Shown here in pieces: positions 13,976 through 25,689 of a stretch of 64,000 bases of DNA. The DNA is from Sitta carolinensis (lineage: Eukaryota; Chordata; Aves; Passeriformes; Sittidae). Location of the stretch: contig CM063288.1 of assembly GCA_032173965.1 (NCBI GenBank), forward strand, positions 13,000,501 through 13,064,500, in the 5' to 3' direction. A program made the position numbers and the translations under genes. The notes under the pieces were generated by a model. It ran no database searches and was not told the DNA's origin. It saw only the letters and a list, made by a program, of their open reading frames with translations. Every line of letters begins with the position of its first letter. Positions within the stretch are counted from its first letter, which is position 1.

Positions 13976-14019
13976 ACAATAGAAATAAAAATTCTACACA
14001 GTAGAAATAAGAATTCTAT
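13976..14019. repeat. two adjacent 22-bp tandem units
   Basis: Units at 13976-13997 and 13998-14019 are directly abutting and agree at 19 of 22 positions. All three differences are transitions (unit positions 4, 14 and 22). It is a clear local duplication within an AT-rich stretch that starts near 13900. Confidence 0.85.
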
Positions 14020-14466
14020 TTTCTTTAATTTGTAACACATTTTAGTTTTGTCTGCAGTGCTTTAGCTCTCATATAAGTGGATATTTCCAATCATATCTGC
14101 AGTCTGAGTTGTGGTCTAAGAGTCAAACAAGCCAGGAGAAATAATAAGAAAGCCACAATCCAGCACCAAGCAAACACAGACTACAGATGTAATTCTCTTA
14201 CCAATCAGAAGTGCAACCATACAAACACATATCCAGAGAGGCACTGCCAGTGTCTCTGCTATAAATCCAGGGTTTCTGTGATACCGTCCTTATTCGTAAT
14301 GATAGCCATTTCCCTTTCCCATGCATTCTGGCAATTGCAGCACTCCTGCCCTGGGTTGTTGATAGCAGTGGATAGACTAGTTCAGATGAAATTAGAGCTG
14401 ATATGAATTTTCACCCCAGGCCTGAAATGCATTGTTATCCACAGCTGGGAAAATTATTATATTTTC

Positions 14467-14715
14467 TTTTTTTTTTTTTTTCTGTATTTCTGTATTCTGT
14501 ATTAAGTTGTTAAAAAACCCAAACCGACAAAACAACAAAAAACCCCAAAACAACAACAACCAACCAAACAAAACCACCCAAAATTACCAAAAAAAGCCAA
14601 CAAAACCCTCAAAGCAACGATCAAAAAATCCCCCACTAAGCCATAACCAAAGACCCCAAACAAAAAAAACCCAAAACCAAACGAACAAAACCCCAAACCC
14701 AGCAAAACCTAAAAA
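14467..14715. repeat. T15 followed by A/C-only low-complexity tract
   Basis: T15 (14467-14481), then three TCTGTATT-like units, then about 200 bp made almost wholly of A and C on the plus strand. Between 14521 and 14700 I count 7 G and 7 T in 180 bases. The complementary strand has several GGG/GGGG runs, but with long loops. The overlapping frames at 14432-14773 (plus) and 14502-14705 (minus) only reflect this composition. Confidence 0.9.
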
Positions 14716-16829
14716 CCTCGGAAAGGACCATGCAAGTAAAAAATGCCATATTTCCAAGATTTTAAAGGTTTAATCTGAAGACATTTTTACAAGAACATTC
14801 AGAATATAACTCACCTCTCTCTGTTTGGAGGGATACAGTTATTTCTAAATGAATGAACCTGTAAATATTTTTGTAAAACAATAAAATCTTTAGCAATCAG
14901 TTTTCTAGTAGCTGATGAGTTTTGCATTAGGTGTTTCTGGAAATCCAAAGACTGTCTCTAGAATCAAAATGATTGAGCATCCAGCTGTTCCAATATAGGC
15001 TCTGAAAGCAATACTTTGCAAAAATGCTTATTGTCAGCTGTTACGCACCTATTTTTAGAACTGAACATTGCTACCAAAGGTTGTTCTCATTCCCAACATT
15101 CCTCTGCCTAAGGGTATGCTTATTCCACATTCCCAAGGTATGTTTGCAGCTCAGGTAGTTATATTTTCTTGAGATCTAATTTAGCAAGTGCAGGTAGGAA
15201 AAAAATTAAAGAGCTCAGAGTCTGAAAGTCAGCGCTGGGATTCTGGGTACTTCCTTGGCTTTTCTACCACCACACGCCCCATTGCTGCATTGTTGTGGCT
15301 ACTGCTGTAAAGGAAATGATGAAATCTTAAGTATCTTCTAATTGCAACTCTGAGCTGCAGAGTAGGTAGATACTTCTCTCCCTCCCTGGCAGAGCCTATG
15401 AGTGAGTGTTTCTCTGTTTCAATCAGAATCAGAGATTTGTGGTTGTGGGTGGACTGAATAGCCAATTAACCCACCCAAAATATATGATTTCATAATATTT
15501 TGAAGCACCAACTTCAGCCATAGGGCATCAAAATATCCAAACAGCAGCTGAAATGTGAAATCTGCAGTTTCTTCCTGAATGAGTTGCACTGATGGACAGA
15601 TCACATAACGACTTTTTTCTTTAACTGTGGTTTTAAAGAATGATTTCTCAAAGTCAAGCAAGGAGCAGTGATCTTGCCTAAGAAGGATGTGAAAACGAGA
15701 TTGGATCCAAGATCCTGTCCCTAAAAATAGCTGCAGAGAGCACCAGAAAGAGAAGAGCTTGAGAAGTAGGGGAATTTCACATTTGTTCTGCATCCTCCCA
15801 TTTCCTCTCTTCTTCTCTTAAGTGGATGTCCTTTCCTGAACTTGGTGCTTTGAAGCTTATTTCGGGCACTGCTCTGCTTTTGATAGGGAGATCCGAGAGC
15901 CCAGTACTGTCAGGAAGGTTTCCTCCCACACACTATTAACAGATGTTACTCCCTGTCTTTCCACTGAAAGGTGCACACTATGGCCATGAAGCTCATGTTC
16001 TGGCTTAGCAATTTTATTGGACCATGGTGCTGCTAAAAGGTCTGTGAGACACCACTGGAAATACGGCGATCTCACTGTTCCATTTCTCCCTTCACATTCT
16101 CAGGCCGAAATGACCAAGCAGGTCAGGATTTTCCTGAAGGCCGGGAGACTTTCCCCTGAAAGCCAGATGACCCAAAGCTAATTCCTGACTCTTCTTTCTC
16201 ATGCTTCATGGCTCACTACTTACTACTAATTTTGGCAGTTACATTTCAAAAGCATTAGTTAGCTCCTGATTATGTTTCTTTCCTGGGGCAGAGCCACAAC
16301 TCGTGGTTAGTTAAGACCTGAAAGCACTGCTCTAATTAGCACTCCAGCTGTGCAGAAGGGTGCTTTCCTAGGCATGGAGGGAGGCAGATGGCTTTTGTGG
16401 AAAGAGATGTGACGTGTTCTTCCAGAGGCAAAAGCTTGTATTAAGTACCTTTTAAAATGAAGTGTCTCCTTCTCTGCAGATTCCTCCCTCTTTTCATGCA
16501 CTGCCAGGTGCTCTTCTGTGCTTCAGTGCTGAGTCACGCAGCCTCTGCCTACTCCAGAGTGCCAAGTGTCACCATCTGACAAAATGACGCATCGCAGTTG
16601 GACTGAAGATGTCTCCAGTTTTTTTGAGAAGCATAAGAGATGGGAATTTTATATCCCAGCCTGGTATTTATAATTCTAACTTTACTCCTAAGAAGAGGGA
16701 AATGCCTGCCTGTAAAACTCTGGCTTTCCTGGCATGTTACTGGAAATGTGAGCATAGCTGCAGTGGAAAGGAAGAATGTTTTCTGTGTTAGTCATTGACT
16801 TGGGAAATCTGCATCGTATTCCTGTCAGG
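14716..16829. other. unique non-coding DNA
   Basis: The minus-strand frame of 124 codons (15419-15793) is the longest here. It has no recognisable domain, and the overlapping frame 15229-15465 shows the same lack. The stretch from about 16080 to 16620 has more CpGs and recognisable factor-site motifs than its neighbours. Confidence 0.65.
16527..16538 (+). promoter_or_regulatory. Maf/AP-1-type site
   Basis: TGCTGAGTCACG contains the AP-1 core TGAGTCA with the TGC flank of a Maf recognition element (MARE half). CAGC follows closely, and TGACGCA (CRE/AP-1-like) lies about 50 bp downstream. The identical 12-mer occurs again at 56375-56386. It is a candidate enhancer element only; no conservation data are available. 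Confidence 0.3.
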
Positions 16830-17008
16830 AATCAAGCCCCTAGTGTTACCCTAGGCAAGTCATTCAGCCTCTCAGTGGGTCTGCTCCATGTCTGTGAAAT
16901 GGTTTCCCAAATATATCCTGTCTTTTTGGTCTGTTTTGGCTATTTACACCAACATCCCCTCAGCAGGAGGCCAGGCTATGGCTTATTATTAGCTCAGCAC
17001 CTAGCCCA
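16830..17008 (+). mobile_element. MIR-like ancient SINE
   Basis: 16843-16902 follows the MIR core: GGCAAGTCATTCAGCCTCTC matches the 'gggcaagtcacttaacctctctgagcc' landmark, and TCTGTGAAATGG matches 'tctgtaaaatgg'. At 16989-17008, TTAGCTCAGCACCTAGCCCA agrees at 15 of 20 positions with the MIR 3' landmark 'ttagcacagtgcctggcaca', at roughly the expected spacing. MIRs predate amniotes and are rare and badly decayed in birds. Confidence 0.65.
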
Positions 17009-20000
17009 GCTGACCATTATTTCTCACTTCTATCTGCTACTGCAGCATAAAGCAATAATTATGTGCCTATTCCAAAGCTGTATTAAAATGGTGTCTTAAA
17101 AAATGAGTACTTTAAGTGCTCCTTGAGGATTTAAAACATGCCCCTTTGTGGAAATGCATTAAGATGCTGCCTTAAAAGTATCTTTTATTCCTAGAAGACT
17201 GCTGTTTTCTTTCACACAGAGAATGAAATGAGCTTAGAGAATGACCCAACTGATCAATAGTTTTTCCAGCCATTGAATCGGTGGATGTTGATTTAGTCTT
17301 TTATTTTCTTCTCTCCTTATCCCCCCTCCCTGAAGTCTAACCTGAGCTTGCAAAGAATGAGTGATTGATCTTCTTGTACAATTATGATGTTCTGGGGAAG
17401 TATTCAGCAAAACATTAAATTACTCCAAAAAGCATGAATTAAATAATTTAAGCATTATACTCCTTAGCATCAGAGGAGGCAAAACTAATTTCCATATAAG
17501 AGAGAGAGCTTATGGCATAATGAGAGCTACAGAACAAGTCCTTCTGCAGTGGGGCAATAAGGTATGAATAGGTGCTCTTTTATGGGATACAGAAGCTAGA
17601 TGCACAGCATTTTATGGAAATTAAACATCCTGCTTAGGAGTACGAAAACTAAGTCACTTTTGCTTTAGCTGTGTTGTGGTTTCATATGAGAATTTACATA
17701 TTTCTTTACAGGTCACTTGTACTCTTATCATATCATATCATATTCTGTTTCCTAGTCTCAATTTTGAGAAACTCAGATAGACACTATTTTATATTATATG
17801 TTTCAATCCCTCATTTTATCCCTGCACTGCTGAAGCAAGGAGTAGTAGAAAATATCACTCCATTTAACTGAATAGGAATTTTTCTTTTTCTTTAAGGCAC
17901 AGTATCAGTCTCTGTAAACAAACATAGATTGTGATTACCCTTACTTGACCCTTTGGAGATTTTTGACCTCATAACAGCTTTTATTTTTTGATTTATTTTA
18001 TTTAATTTATTTAGTTTATATTTTTCATCTAATGAAGATTGAAGAGAATTACTGTGAAAACTGGAGTTTTTCTTTTTCCCTCCTCATTCATCCAGGCAGC
18101 TGTTTCATTTTTTGATAATCTTAATAAGTAAAAGTCCCAAGCATTTATAATCATCATCTCCTTCCTTTAGATCTGTTATTCTACTCCTTTTCTTTCCATT
18201 TAAATACTCTTTTCACTATATAGGTGAAACATTTTCTTCTTCCCCCCTCCAAACATATTTATTGCTGGGTAGCTCATAGCCCTTTGGGTATACATTAATT
18301 TACCTAGGAACACTTTCCATTTCTCCTCTGTGTCCTTTACCTCTGTTGCCTCATTCCATTGATTTCAGTCAACACTCCTTGCATGTCTGCACAAATTATC
18401 TCTGCTGAAATTCAGTGTCTTTATTTATTTTTTTTTTTGTTCTTTTTATGGCCCCTATTACTTATACCATACATTCTCCTCCTTTTGTCTACCATCAATT
18501 TGTGTTACAGTAAGCTAATCACGAATTGCATCCCTCCTACAATCCTTTTTGATCATTTTACACACTGCACTTTATATAGGAAAAAAACCCCAACCCTTCA
18601 GGATGCTGCCTACCAACTACTGGCTCTATTTCCATAGTAGCAGGATTGGTTTGAAAAGTTCTTATCAATTTTTAAGGGTAAAGAGTTCTTTAAAAAAAAA
18701 ATTTTACGTGTTGCAGTCCAAAATGCAGAGAATATTTCTCTGCATGTTTTGAAGGATCTGAATGCCCTGAAAAGCATTATTTTAAACCTTTGTCCATGGA
18801 AAAGGCTTTCCAGGATTTGGGATGAAACAGAGTTCTTGAGCATGTAGGTTAGATAGTAGCATAGTATGCCACTTATCACAGGGTGAGAAAGTTAGATTTT
18901 TGGGTTTGTTAGAATGGTAGAAGAAGACAAGATGGAGGATTGTTGTCATTTTTAGGTTTCCTTCTCCTTCTTCATTTACTCCATATTCTGCAGCGTTTGG
19001 GACACAGGATGATGGGCTGAGATTTACTGCAGTCTAGAGTCATGTGAATAAAAGCTTGGTTGATTATTGGTAGGAAGAAAGAAATAATGTACATTTTAGG
19101 TAATAATTGGGTGAATTATCTTTAAAAGAGCCTTGATTCCTTGTGTTCGTCCCCCTTTTTGTGCCTCTTTGCCCACACACTTGGGTGGTGTAAAGCCTGG
19201 TGTGCAGAGATTCGTGATAAGAAAACAATAAAAAAACTGAAGACCAAGAAAAAAACAAGAGTCTCGTTTGCCTTTCTTCCTAAGAACTTCTGCAAAAAAG
19301 CCTCCCCTTATCAGGGGAGAGACTTCTGGGAAGAAAAGAACTCTCACCGTTATGTGTTTTCAGAATGCATATTTTTCATTTAGGAAATTTTCATTTTCTT
19401 TTAGAGAAATTAAAATTATTTCGAGATCATTTACAAACACACACAAAACCAGTGTACTATGTGAAATATAAACAAAATAATCACAACATTGTAGGAAAAA
19501 TAAACCAATTTCCTGACCAATTCACTGTCCTTAGACATAACCTGTTTTTTCCTGAAGATTTCAATGCATCCTTATTTACTGAGAAGATTTTTAGTGATAT
19601 TTGCAGATTTTCAAGTAGAATAAAAATAATTGCATGGGAAGATCCTGAACTGGTGAGACTCTGTTCTGTTAAATAAATGGGGATTTTTTGGCTTGTGGAG
19701 CTCTGGCCTGTGGCAATCCTAGCTGTGACTCTTACAATTTTAGGTTAGTCTAATTTTGATATTCTGTCTCATTTGATATAAATGTAACCTTTGGCTGTAG
19801 GGTAAAAAATAAAAAAAATTAACCATGATGTCTAAAGATGAAACTCCTAACTGAAGAGTCTTATGCTTGTGAAGCTCCACTATTACTGGAATTATTTCTT
19901 CAGATCTGGACAAACTGTCAGGTGATAAGACAAATTACTCTGCCATGGGTTCTTTTGCCCATCTTGGTGTCTGGCTATTGACAGACAGGACATAATTTAT

Positions 20001-20576
20001 CATCACAAAGGATTTTCAAGTTGACTGTTGTTTCTTCCCCTGCTTATCCATGAGCACAGCTTGGTTGAATTTTCCCTGTGTCCCAGGTAGAGACTTGATC
20101 ACTTTAGTTGTATTTTCTCTTTGCCAACTTTTGAGTAGATTCTCACTGCAGCTGTATTTTTCTTCTCTCTGGCTCTTTGCTTGTGCCTGGGCTCTCCTAA
20201 GGACACTATGTATTCATTATGAGCTACCCGCATTGTAACTCTCAATTCTCCAAAGCCCAAATGTATGACTCAGGCTTCTGAAATAAGTGAGAGAGACCTA
20301 GGGCAAGGTACATAGCAAAAATAGCAGTGGGAATGATGTGAGATTATTAGATACATATATTTTTTTTAATTAGAGATAGTCCCAAACCAAATCAGTCATT
20401 CCCAATGCACTGAAGTGTTGGGCTAGTTTGATATGAGATCTGGGTATGAACTTTGCAGTTCAGCCTCACCTCTAATTTTAATATTTGTACAGTTTTCTAT
20501 AAACTCACCTCTGAAGGTCAGTACTGAGAGCCAGTTATCTAAGCAGCGTAGGATTTTATGGCCATCTTTTGTGGAA
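17009..20576. other. unique non-coding DNA with pyrimidine-rich stretch
   Basis: A short (TATCA)n run lies at 17726-17743. From about 18030 to 18560 the plus strand is strongly pyrimidine-rich with repeated CTCC/TTTCC clusters. A perfect hairpin lies at 19302-19319, with an AATAAA at about 19226 upstream. Open frames in 18359-19676 overlap one another on both strands and have no recognisable domain. Confidence 0.65.
19302..19319. repeat. 7-bp perfect hairpin
   Basis: CTCCCCT-TATC-AGGGGAG forms a 7-bp stem with a 4-nt loop. About 75 bp upstream lies an AATAAA. The arrangement is loosely reminiscent of an LTR R region or the 3' end of a transcript, but I recognise no family. Confidence 0.55.
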
Positions 20577-20820
20577 CACCAAATAGCTATATGTTAAAAA
20601 TGATCAATGTATTTATCTAGCTCATTAAACCAATAAGCGTTTTTATTGTGAACTCCCTATTGTGCGACAGTAACACTGTGAAATGCCCTGACGAAGGGGC
20701 AGCACCAACCGCTGAATCCCACAAATTCACACATATTGTTGTGACTTAAAGTCATAATTAAACTTTAACTTTCTTATTTGTCCTGCCTGTGTTAGCAAAA
20801 AAAAAAAAAAAAAAAAAAAA
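20577..20820 (+). other. CpG-bearing block ending in ATTAAA and A24
   Basis: Between about 20636 and 20712 there are four CpGs, unusual for this window. An ATTAAA lies at 20757-20762 and a run of 24 A at 20797-20820. The order (body, polyadenylation-signal variant, A-run) resembles the 3' end of a retrocopied transcript. The body matches no repeat or gene I know. A conserved element next to an unrelated A-run is the alternative. Confidence 0.35.
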
Positions 20821-23010
20821 GGAGTGGAGCAGGGATAATTATAGGGGAGAAAAAGAGTGTTCTCAGTGTGAAATGTAAATAAAAAGCAGAGAAAGGTGAT
20901 CCCGATTTAGGCTGTTTATGCCAAAATAGATATTTGGGTGGAATATTGTGTCCTTTCACTTTCCTGAGTTACAAAGGCTGTATCCAGCATCTGGAATAGC
21001 TAGGAGTGGTGCACTGCTTGCAGATGACTGGGCTGCAATAAAAAATTAATCAAGTAGCAGTCTCTTTTCTGCTATACTTCACAGTCCCTGGCAAGGCTGT
21101 TTGTCTTCAGTTACTCATTCCTTGAGCACATTAGGATGTCTCCAGGTTCTGCCACAATGTGTAGAATAAAAATTCTTTCTAGGAACTTATTTGCAGATGG
21201 GTTAGTTGTCCTTCCGGGGCTGTCTGTGGTTAGGGACAACTAGAGGAGCAGGTCTATGCTCTGGATGTCAGAAAGGTGCTACAGGATTTTTCACCCAAAA
21301 TTGCTGCAGGCAGAATTCCAGTGCTTGAATGATTAAGCATGACTTTAAGTTTGAAAAAGGAAGGAAAGTGGTGGGAAAGCAAGCTTCAAAGCCAGAAGCT
21401 CAGCTGAATTGATTTGATTAGGAAATACTGCTTTCAGGCTTTGGTGACTTGTAGATGACCTTAAACTTGACTCAGATAATCAATTGAGATCTCATTGTGA
21501 CTTCTGCTGTTTCTTTTATTTGTATGTAGTGAACCTACACCCCTTTTGTCAGAAGCTATTCAAAAGATGAACGTGCTGAAGATTTCAAGTCATTACGTTT
21601 TCCTACCCATAAATGTAAGAGAAGTGCTTTCAAAAGACACTATTTCTCTATGCCTTTCTATCAAGATTTTCAAATTATTTTGCAAGTATCACTATAAGGC
21701 ATGAAACCATGATATTCTTATTTAGTTAAAACATCTTTAGCAGAGTGAAGGCTTCAGAACATGGACCATTAATTTTATGCAATATTTGACATTTTATGAC
21801 TTGGTGAGGAGGTTTCAGTTTGCTTTCACTTTCCATGTGCAGGTGTATTTAGATTTGTGAACTATTTGTATGGACTGGTGTGTATTAGTGCACACACCTG
21901 AAGCGTGTGTGTGAGCATTCATGTGCACACATTTTCACAACACCTCCACTAGAATGTTCAGTAGATTTTTAAAAATATGGTACTTCAAGAAACATTTCTC
22001 CTCTTCATTTAATGCCAGTATTTTTCAAATCCCATTTTTAAAACACCCTCTCTTCTTTGCTTGTACTTCTTAATTTTCCTGTCCACCTAATGCTTATTAC
22101 TTAATACTAATTTATAAATTGTACACATGTTTTAATATGCCCACCTTCTGGTGCATTCCCAGGACTCCTGTCTGTGTTTTATAGCAGAAATTGCTATTTG
22201 TTCCGTGTTATCTAAGGACTCTGAAGTCTGTGCAGCAGGGGAGAAAGCAGTTCTCTTAAGTGCATGCTGGTGTTTGCTGAGATCACCACTGTCTTAGAGA
22301 ATTAAGACAAAAAATATGTGGTAGAACTGGTTAGCATAACTGAAAAGGGATTTTATTCCATAGCCTGTTTAGTATGTAAGGAGATTCTTATTAGAGAAAG
22401 TACTACCAGAAAAGAACTTTGTTCTGATGCTTTTTCAGCTGAGCATTGTAATGGTTCTGTTAATTCAAATCCAGTGGGATGAGAGCTATATAATATTTTG
22501 CTTGAAATTTCGAAATAAAATAAGTTTCAAAATTGGATGCACTGTAAAATGAATTTATTTAGCTTGCTGCAAACAGAGATTTCCATTTTCCTCTTGTGCA
22601 TGTGTATGCACGCCTGCTGTATATAACACATCCCTAGTGCTTTTGGTGTTTTATCTTTTGCATGGGTTAACCAAACTTCTCCTGCCAGGTCATACTTACG
22701 TAGTCTCTGGCTATAGCTGGAAACACAGCCCTTTGGTTTATACACTAATACAACATTGGAACTAAATGAGAGAACTGCAGTGTCTTACATCTGTAACTTA
22801 CCGGACTTCAGAGGCTTTTTCAGCCAAAGGCATGTAAGTTCACTGCACACAAGCTACATCCACAAAAGAATGAAAGGCATGTTTATGATGATTTGCTGTA
22901 AATAAACAAAGTTTTATTGCTATGTTGCAGTTTTGTAGGCAACACAGGAGAATGCATTTTATGTTTTTAAAAGGGTGAAAACAGCCACTATTCTTCTGGT
23001 TTATTACTCT

Positions 23011-23062
23011 TTTTGTTTGTTTGTTTGTTTGTTTGTTTTTGTTTTTGTTTTCTTCTTTTTTG
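23011..23062. repeat. (TTTG)n microsatellite
   Basis: Six clean TTTG units pass into (TTTTTG)n and a T-rich tail. The minus-strand frames across it give an NKQT/KTK repeat and are artefacts. Confidence 0.93.
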
Positions 23063-23086
23063 TGCAACTATTTTCTAATAGTTGTA
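23063..23086. repeat. 10-bp hairpin with TTCT loop
   Basis: CAACTATT-TTCT-AATAGTTG (23065-23084) is a perfect 8-bp inverted repeat. It extends by one G:T wobble and one T:A pair. It directly abuts the (TTTG)n tract. Confidence 0.6.
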
Positions 23087-25034
23087 AAAACATGAAAATT
23101 CTTGAGCAAGCTCTAAGATGAAGTGGGATCTTACATACAACACAGCAGAAATCATTCCCTTGCAGTCCTTGCATCTGTACCAATGTCACACCAGCATAAG
23201 AAATGTATGACTCCTATAGTTGTAAAAAATAAAATTAATTAGCCAAATCTGCAACAAATAATTACCTTTTTAACAGGTGGAATGAGGTAAGAAGATCTTA
23301 GCATCCCTAGACTCAAACCCTGGTATTATCATCCATAGCTTGCTCAATAATTTTTCACAAATGAAAATAGATTGGAGGATTAAACATTCAAGTCACAACA
23401 ATTCAATCAGAATAATTTATTTATGAGTCATTTTTCAAAACACTCAGTGTATATTTTCTCATCTCTTTCCTTGCATGCACTTTGAGCCTTCTGGTATTGT
23501 AAACACTGCATATATTATCATTTAGTGCTGAGGATTTGCAGTGACTTAATAAAGGAATTGGAAGTATCTTTCACTTTACCTCTCAAACAAAATTGCACAC
23601 TATTTAAAATGCATGTTAACTATATGTGAAGAGAATCAAAGTTGACATGTTCATACAATGAGAATGTGTGGCCATTCCAGGATGTTTGAATTCATGTCAG
23701 CTTTTCTCTTGTGGTTTATTTTAAGTTTATTGCAATGAATATCCATATTAGGCCTCTCAAACCATCATCTATCTTTTTGCCTGTCAAAAACCTCTCCTGA
23801 TTATCTACCGATCTTTTTTTTTTTTATGTCCTTGGGCGACAAGAACAAATAATGGTATGAAAAAAATCCCTTTGATGCCTGAGATAGTTCTACCCTCTTC
23901 AGACCAAAGTCTAGTAGTCGCTATAAATCCTTCAGGGTAAGATTCCTGCTCTGCCTGCTCTGTGGATCACCTGCCTTCCATGGATGATAAGTGGGTTCTC
24001 CACATTGCACTGTCGATTTATTTCTGTTGTAACCGCATTCACATCCTCAATTCCTGATACGCTGTAAACTTTACAAGTCCATCCCTAATCGTTCAGTTCT
24101 GGATCAAACCAAACTTCACAAACAGGGAAAGGAAGGACCTGTCTCCCAGGAATGGGTTGATGGATATGTCCCTAGAAAGTAGCACTAATGGCAGCGATTT
24201 TTGTCCCCTCCTACTCTCTGTTCCTGTTCCTGCATATCCTTTCCAGTTGCACCACAGCAACTTTGTATGGGACTGGGCAGAAAAGTGATAATGGAATTGA
24301 CCTGACATAAAATTAAACCTTAAAAAAAAAGTGATGAGTATTTTTAATGTGGATAACTGTTTGAGACTAGTTCCTTGACTGCCTCCAAAACTATCTATCT
24401 AATGTGTATACAACAGCATAAAGAGCAGGTGGTGTGGGGTGAGAATAGGAGTATATAAAGTTGGAGAGGAGGCAGCACAGGGTGGGCATCAAATGCTCTT
24501 ATGAAAAATGTCCTTGGAATCTTGACTGTACATAAAAAGAAATAAAGTACAGCCCTCTGCAAAGGCTTTAAAAAGGTGTCACTAAACAAACAAAGAAAGG
24601 AAGAAACTAGGTGAGGAGAAGAAACTTGAACAAGGAGAGGGACAATGGATCAGAAAAGACATTATGGTGCATAAGAAACTTTTTAATTAAGGCCTTGCTT
24701 TTCTTTCTCCGTTACTGTCTTCTAAGATTATGAACTGATTTCTGTATTTATCCCATCTTTAAAGAATACTCAGCATCTCTTCCAAGTTTTATATTTAACT
24801 GTAATTCTGAAAACATCAAGAAAGAAGTATTGGATATTACTTCTCACCCATAAATGGAAGCAGTGTCCCATTATTGCTGTGCTGATATGGGGTTCTTCCT
24901 CCAGAGCCTTTCCAGAGACCTGTTAAACATTTTATTCCTTGTCTTAGTGCTTCAAGTCAAACCTGTCCTTTATATGCAGTACTTTGTATTTACATTATGT
25001 ACATACAAATCAACATATATGAAATGCCATATTT

Positions 25035-25055
25035 AGAGAGAGAGAGAGAGAGAGA
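25035..25055. repeat. (AG)n microsatellite
   Basis: Ten and a half uninterrupted AG units. The following ATCATAGATTCACTGGG resembles a CR1 terminal landmark only superficially and does not continue as CR1. Confidence 0.93.
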
Positions 25056-25689
25056 TCATAGATTCACTGGGAATATCAGATAGGAAGTTATGAAACAGGC
25101 CCTGCTTTAAGCATGGTGGAGTGTGTTGAGATCACATGCAATGCTAGATTTAAAATTAAATTAGTTTACTAAGAAAATGATTTTGTTTGAAGTATACATA
25201 TGTGTATGATACACGTTATAAATATAAACACACAGGGACCCCTATATCTGTATTAGGATTTTAGCTATTTGAAAATACCCAGTGCCCAAACTGAACTAGA
25301 ATCTTGCAATTCAAAGCAGTACAAGGGGATAACACGTAAGTGTCTATTCACCTCACACCTGAGGTCTTCATTAAACACACTCACACAGATTTTAACACAT
25401 AGTTACATTAGCCTGAAGAGACAGGTTGCAATCTAGTGCTTCCTTGTTTAAAAGGTTTCTAGTGACTTTTCAGTTCGATTTCTTTGAATGCTTGCTACCT
25501 GCCCTCACCCAGCTCTCTTTTAGATCTTCAGCTGATAGATGTGCAGCAAGGAGAAATGAATTTTACATGGAGAGCAAGAACTTCTTAAGTTGATAATGAC
25601 TGCATTGATCATAGAAGCTGAATAACATATTTACAGCTGTTCAGGCATTGATAGTTCCTTGCCTTTGTATGAAATCATAGTGCTTATGG

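Larger units (their letters stand above)
10809..14466. other. unique non-coding DNA
   Basis: No dispersed repeat is recognised. The region holds the inverted repeat at 10917 and the 22-bp tandem duplication at 13976. Open frames (11799-12020, 12427-12735, 13410-13652 minus, 14077-14406) lack recognisable domains or supporting signals. The segment 13400-13680 is somewhat richer in G+C than its surroundings but shows no CpG island. Confidence 0.7.
20821..25034. other. unique non-coding DNA
   Basis: Apart from the (TTTG)n repeat and adjoining hairpin near 23 kb, no element is recognised. A short alternating CA/TG cluster at 21890-21913 can pair with itself. Open frames such as 22527-22745 (minus) and 24093-24308 (minus) carry no recognisable domain. 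Confidence 0.7.

Noticed and set aside
25056..25085. CR1-like start (ATCATAGATTCACTGGG) after the (AG)n run
   Set aside because: The following sequence does not continue as CR1.
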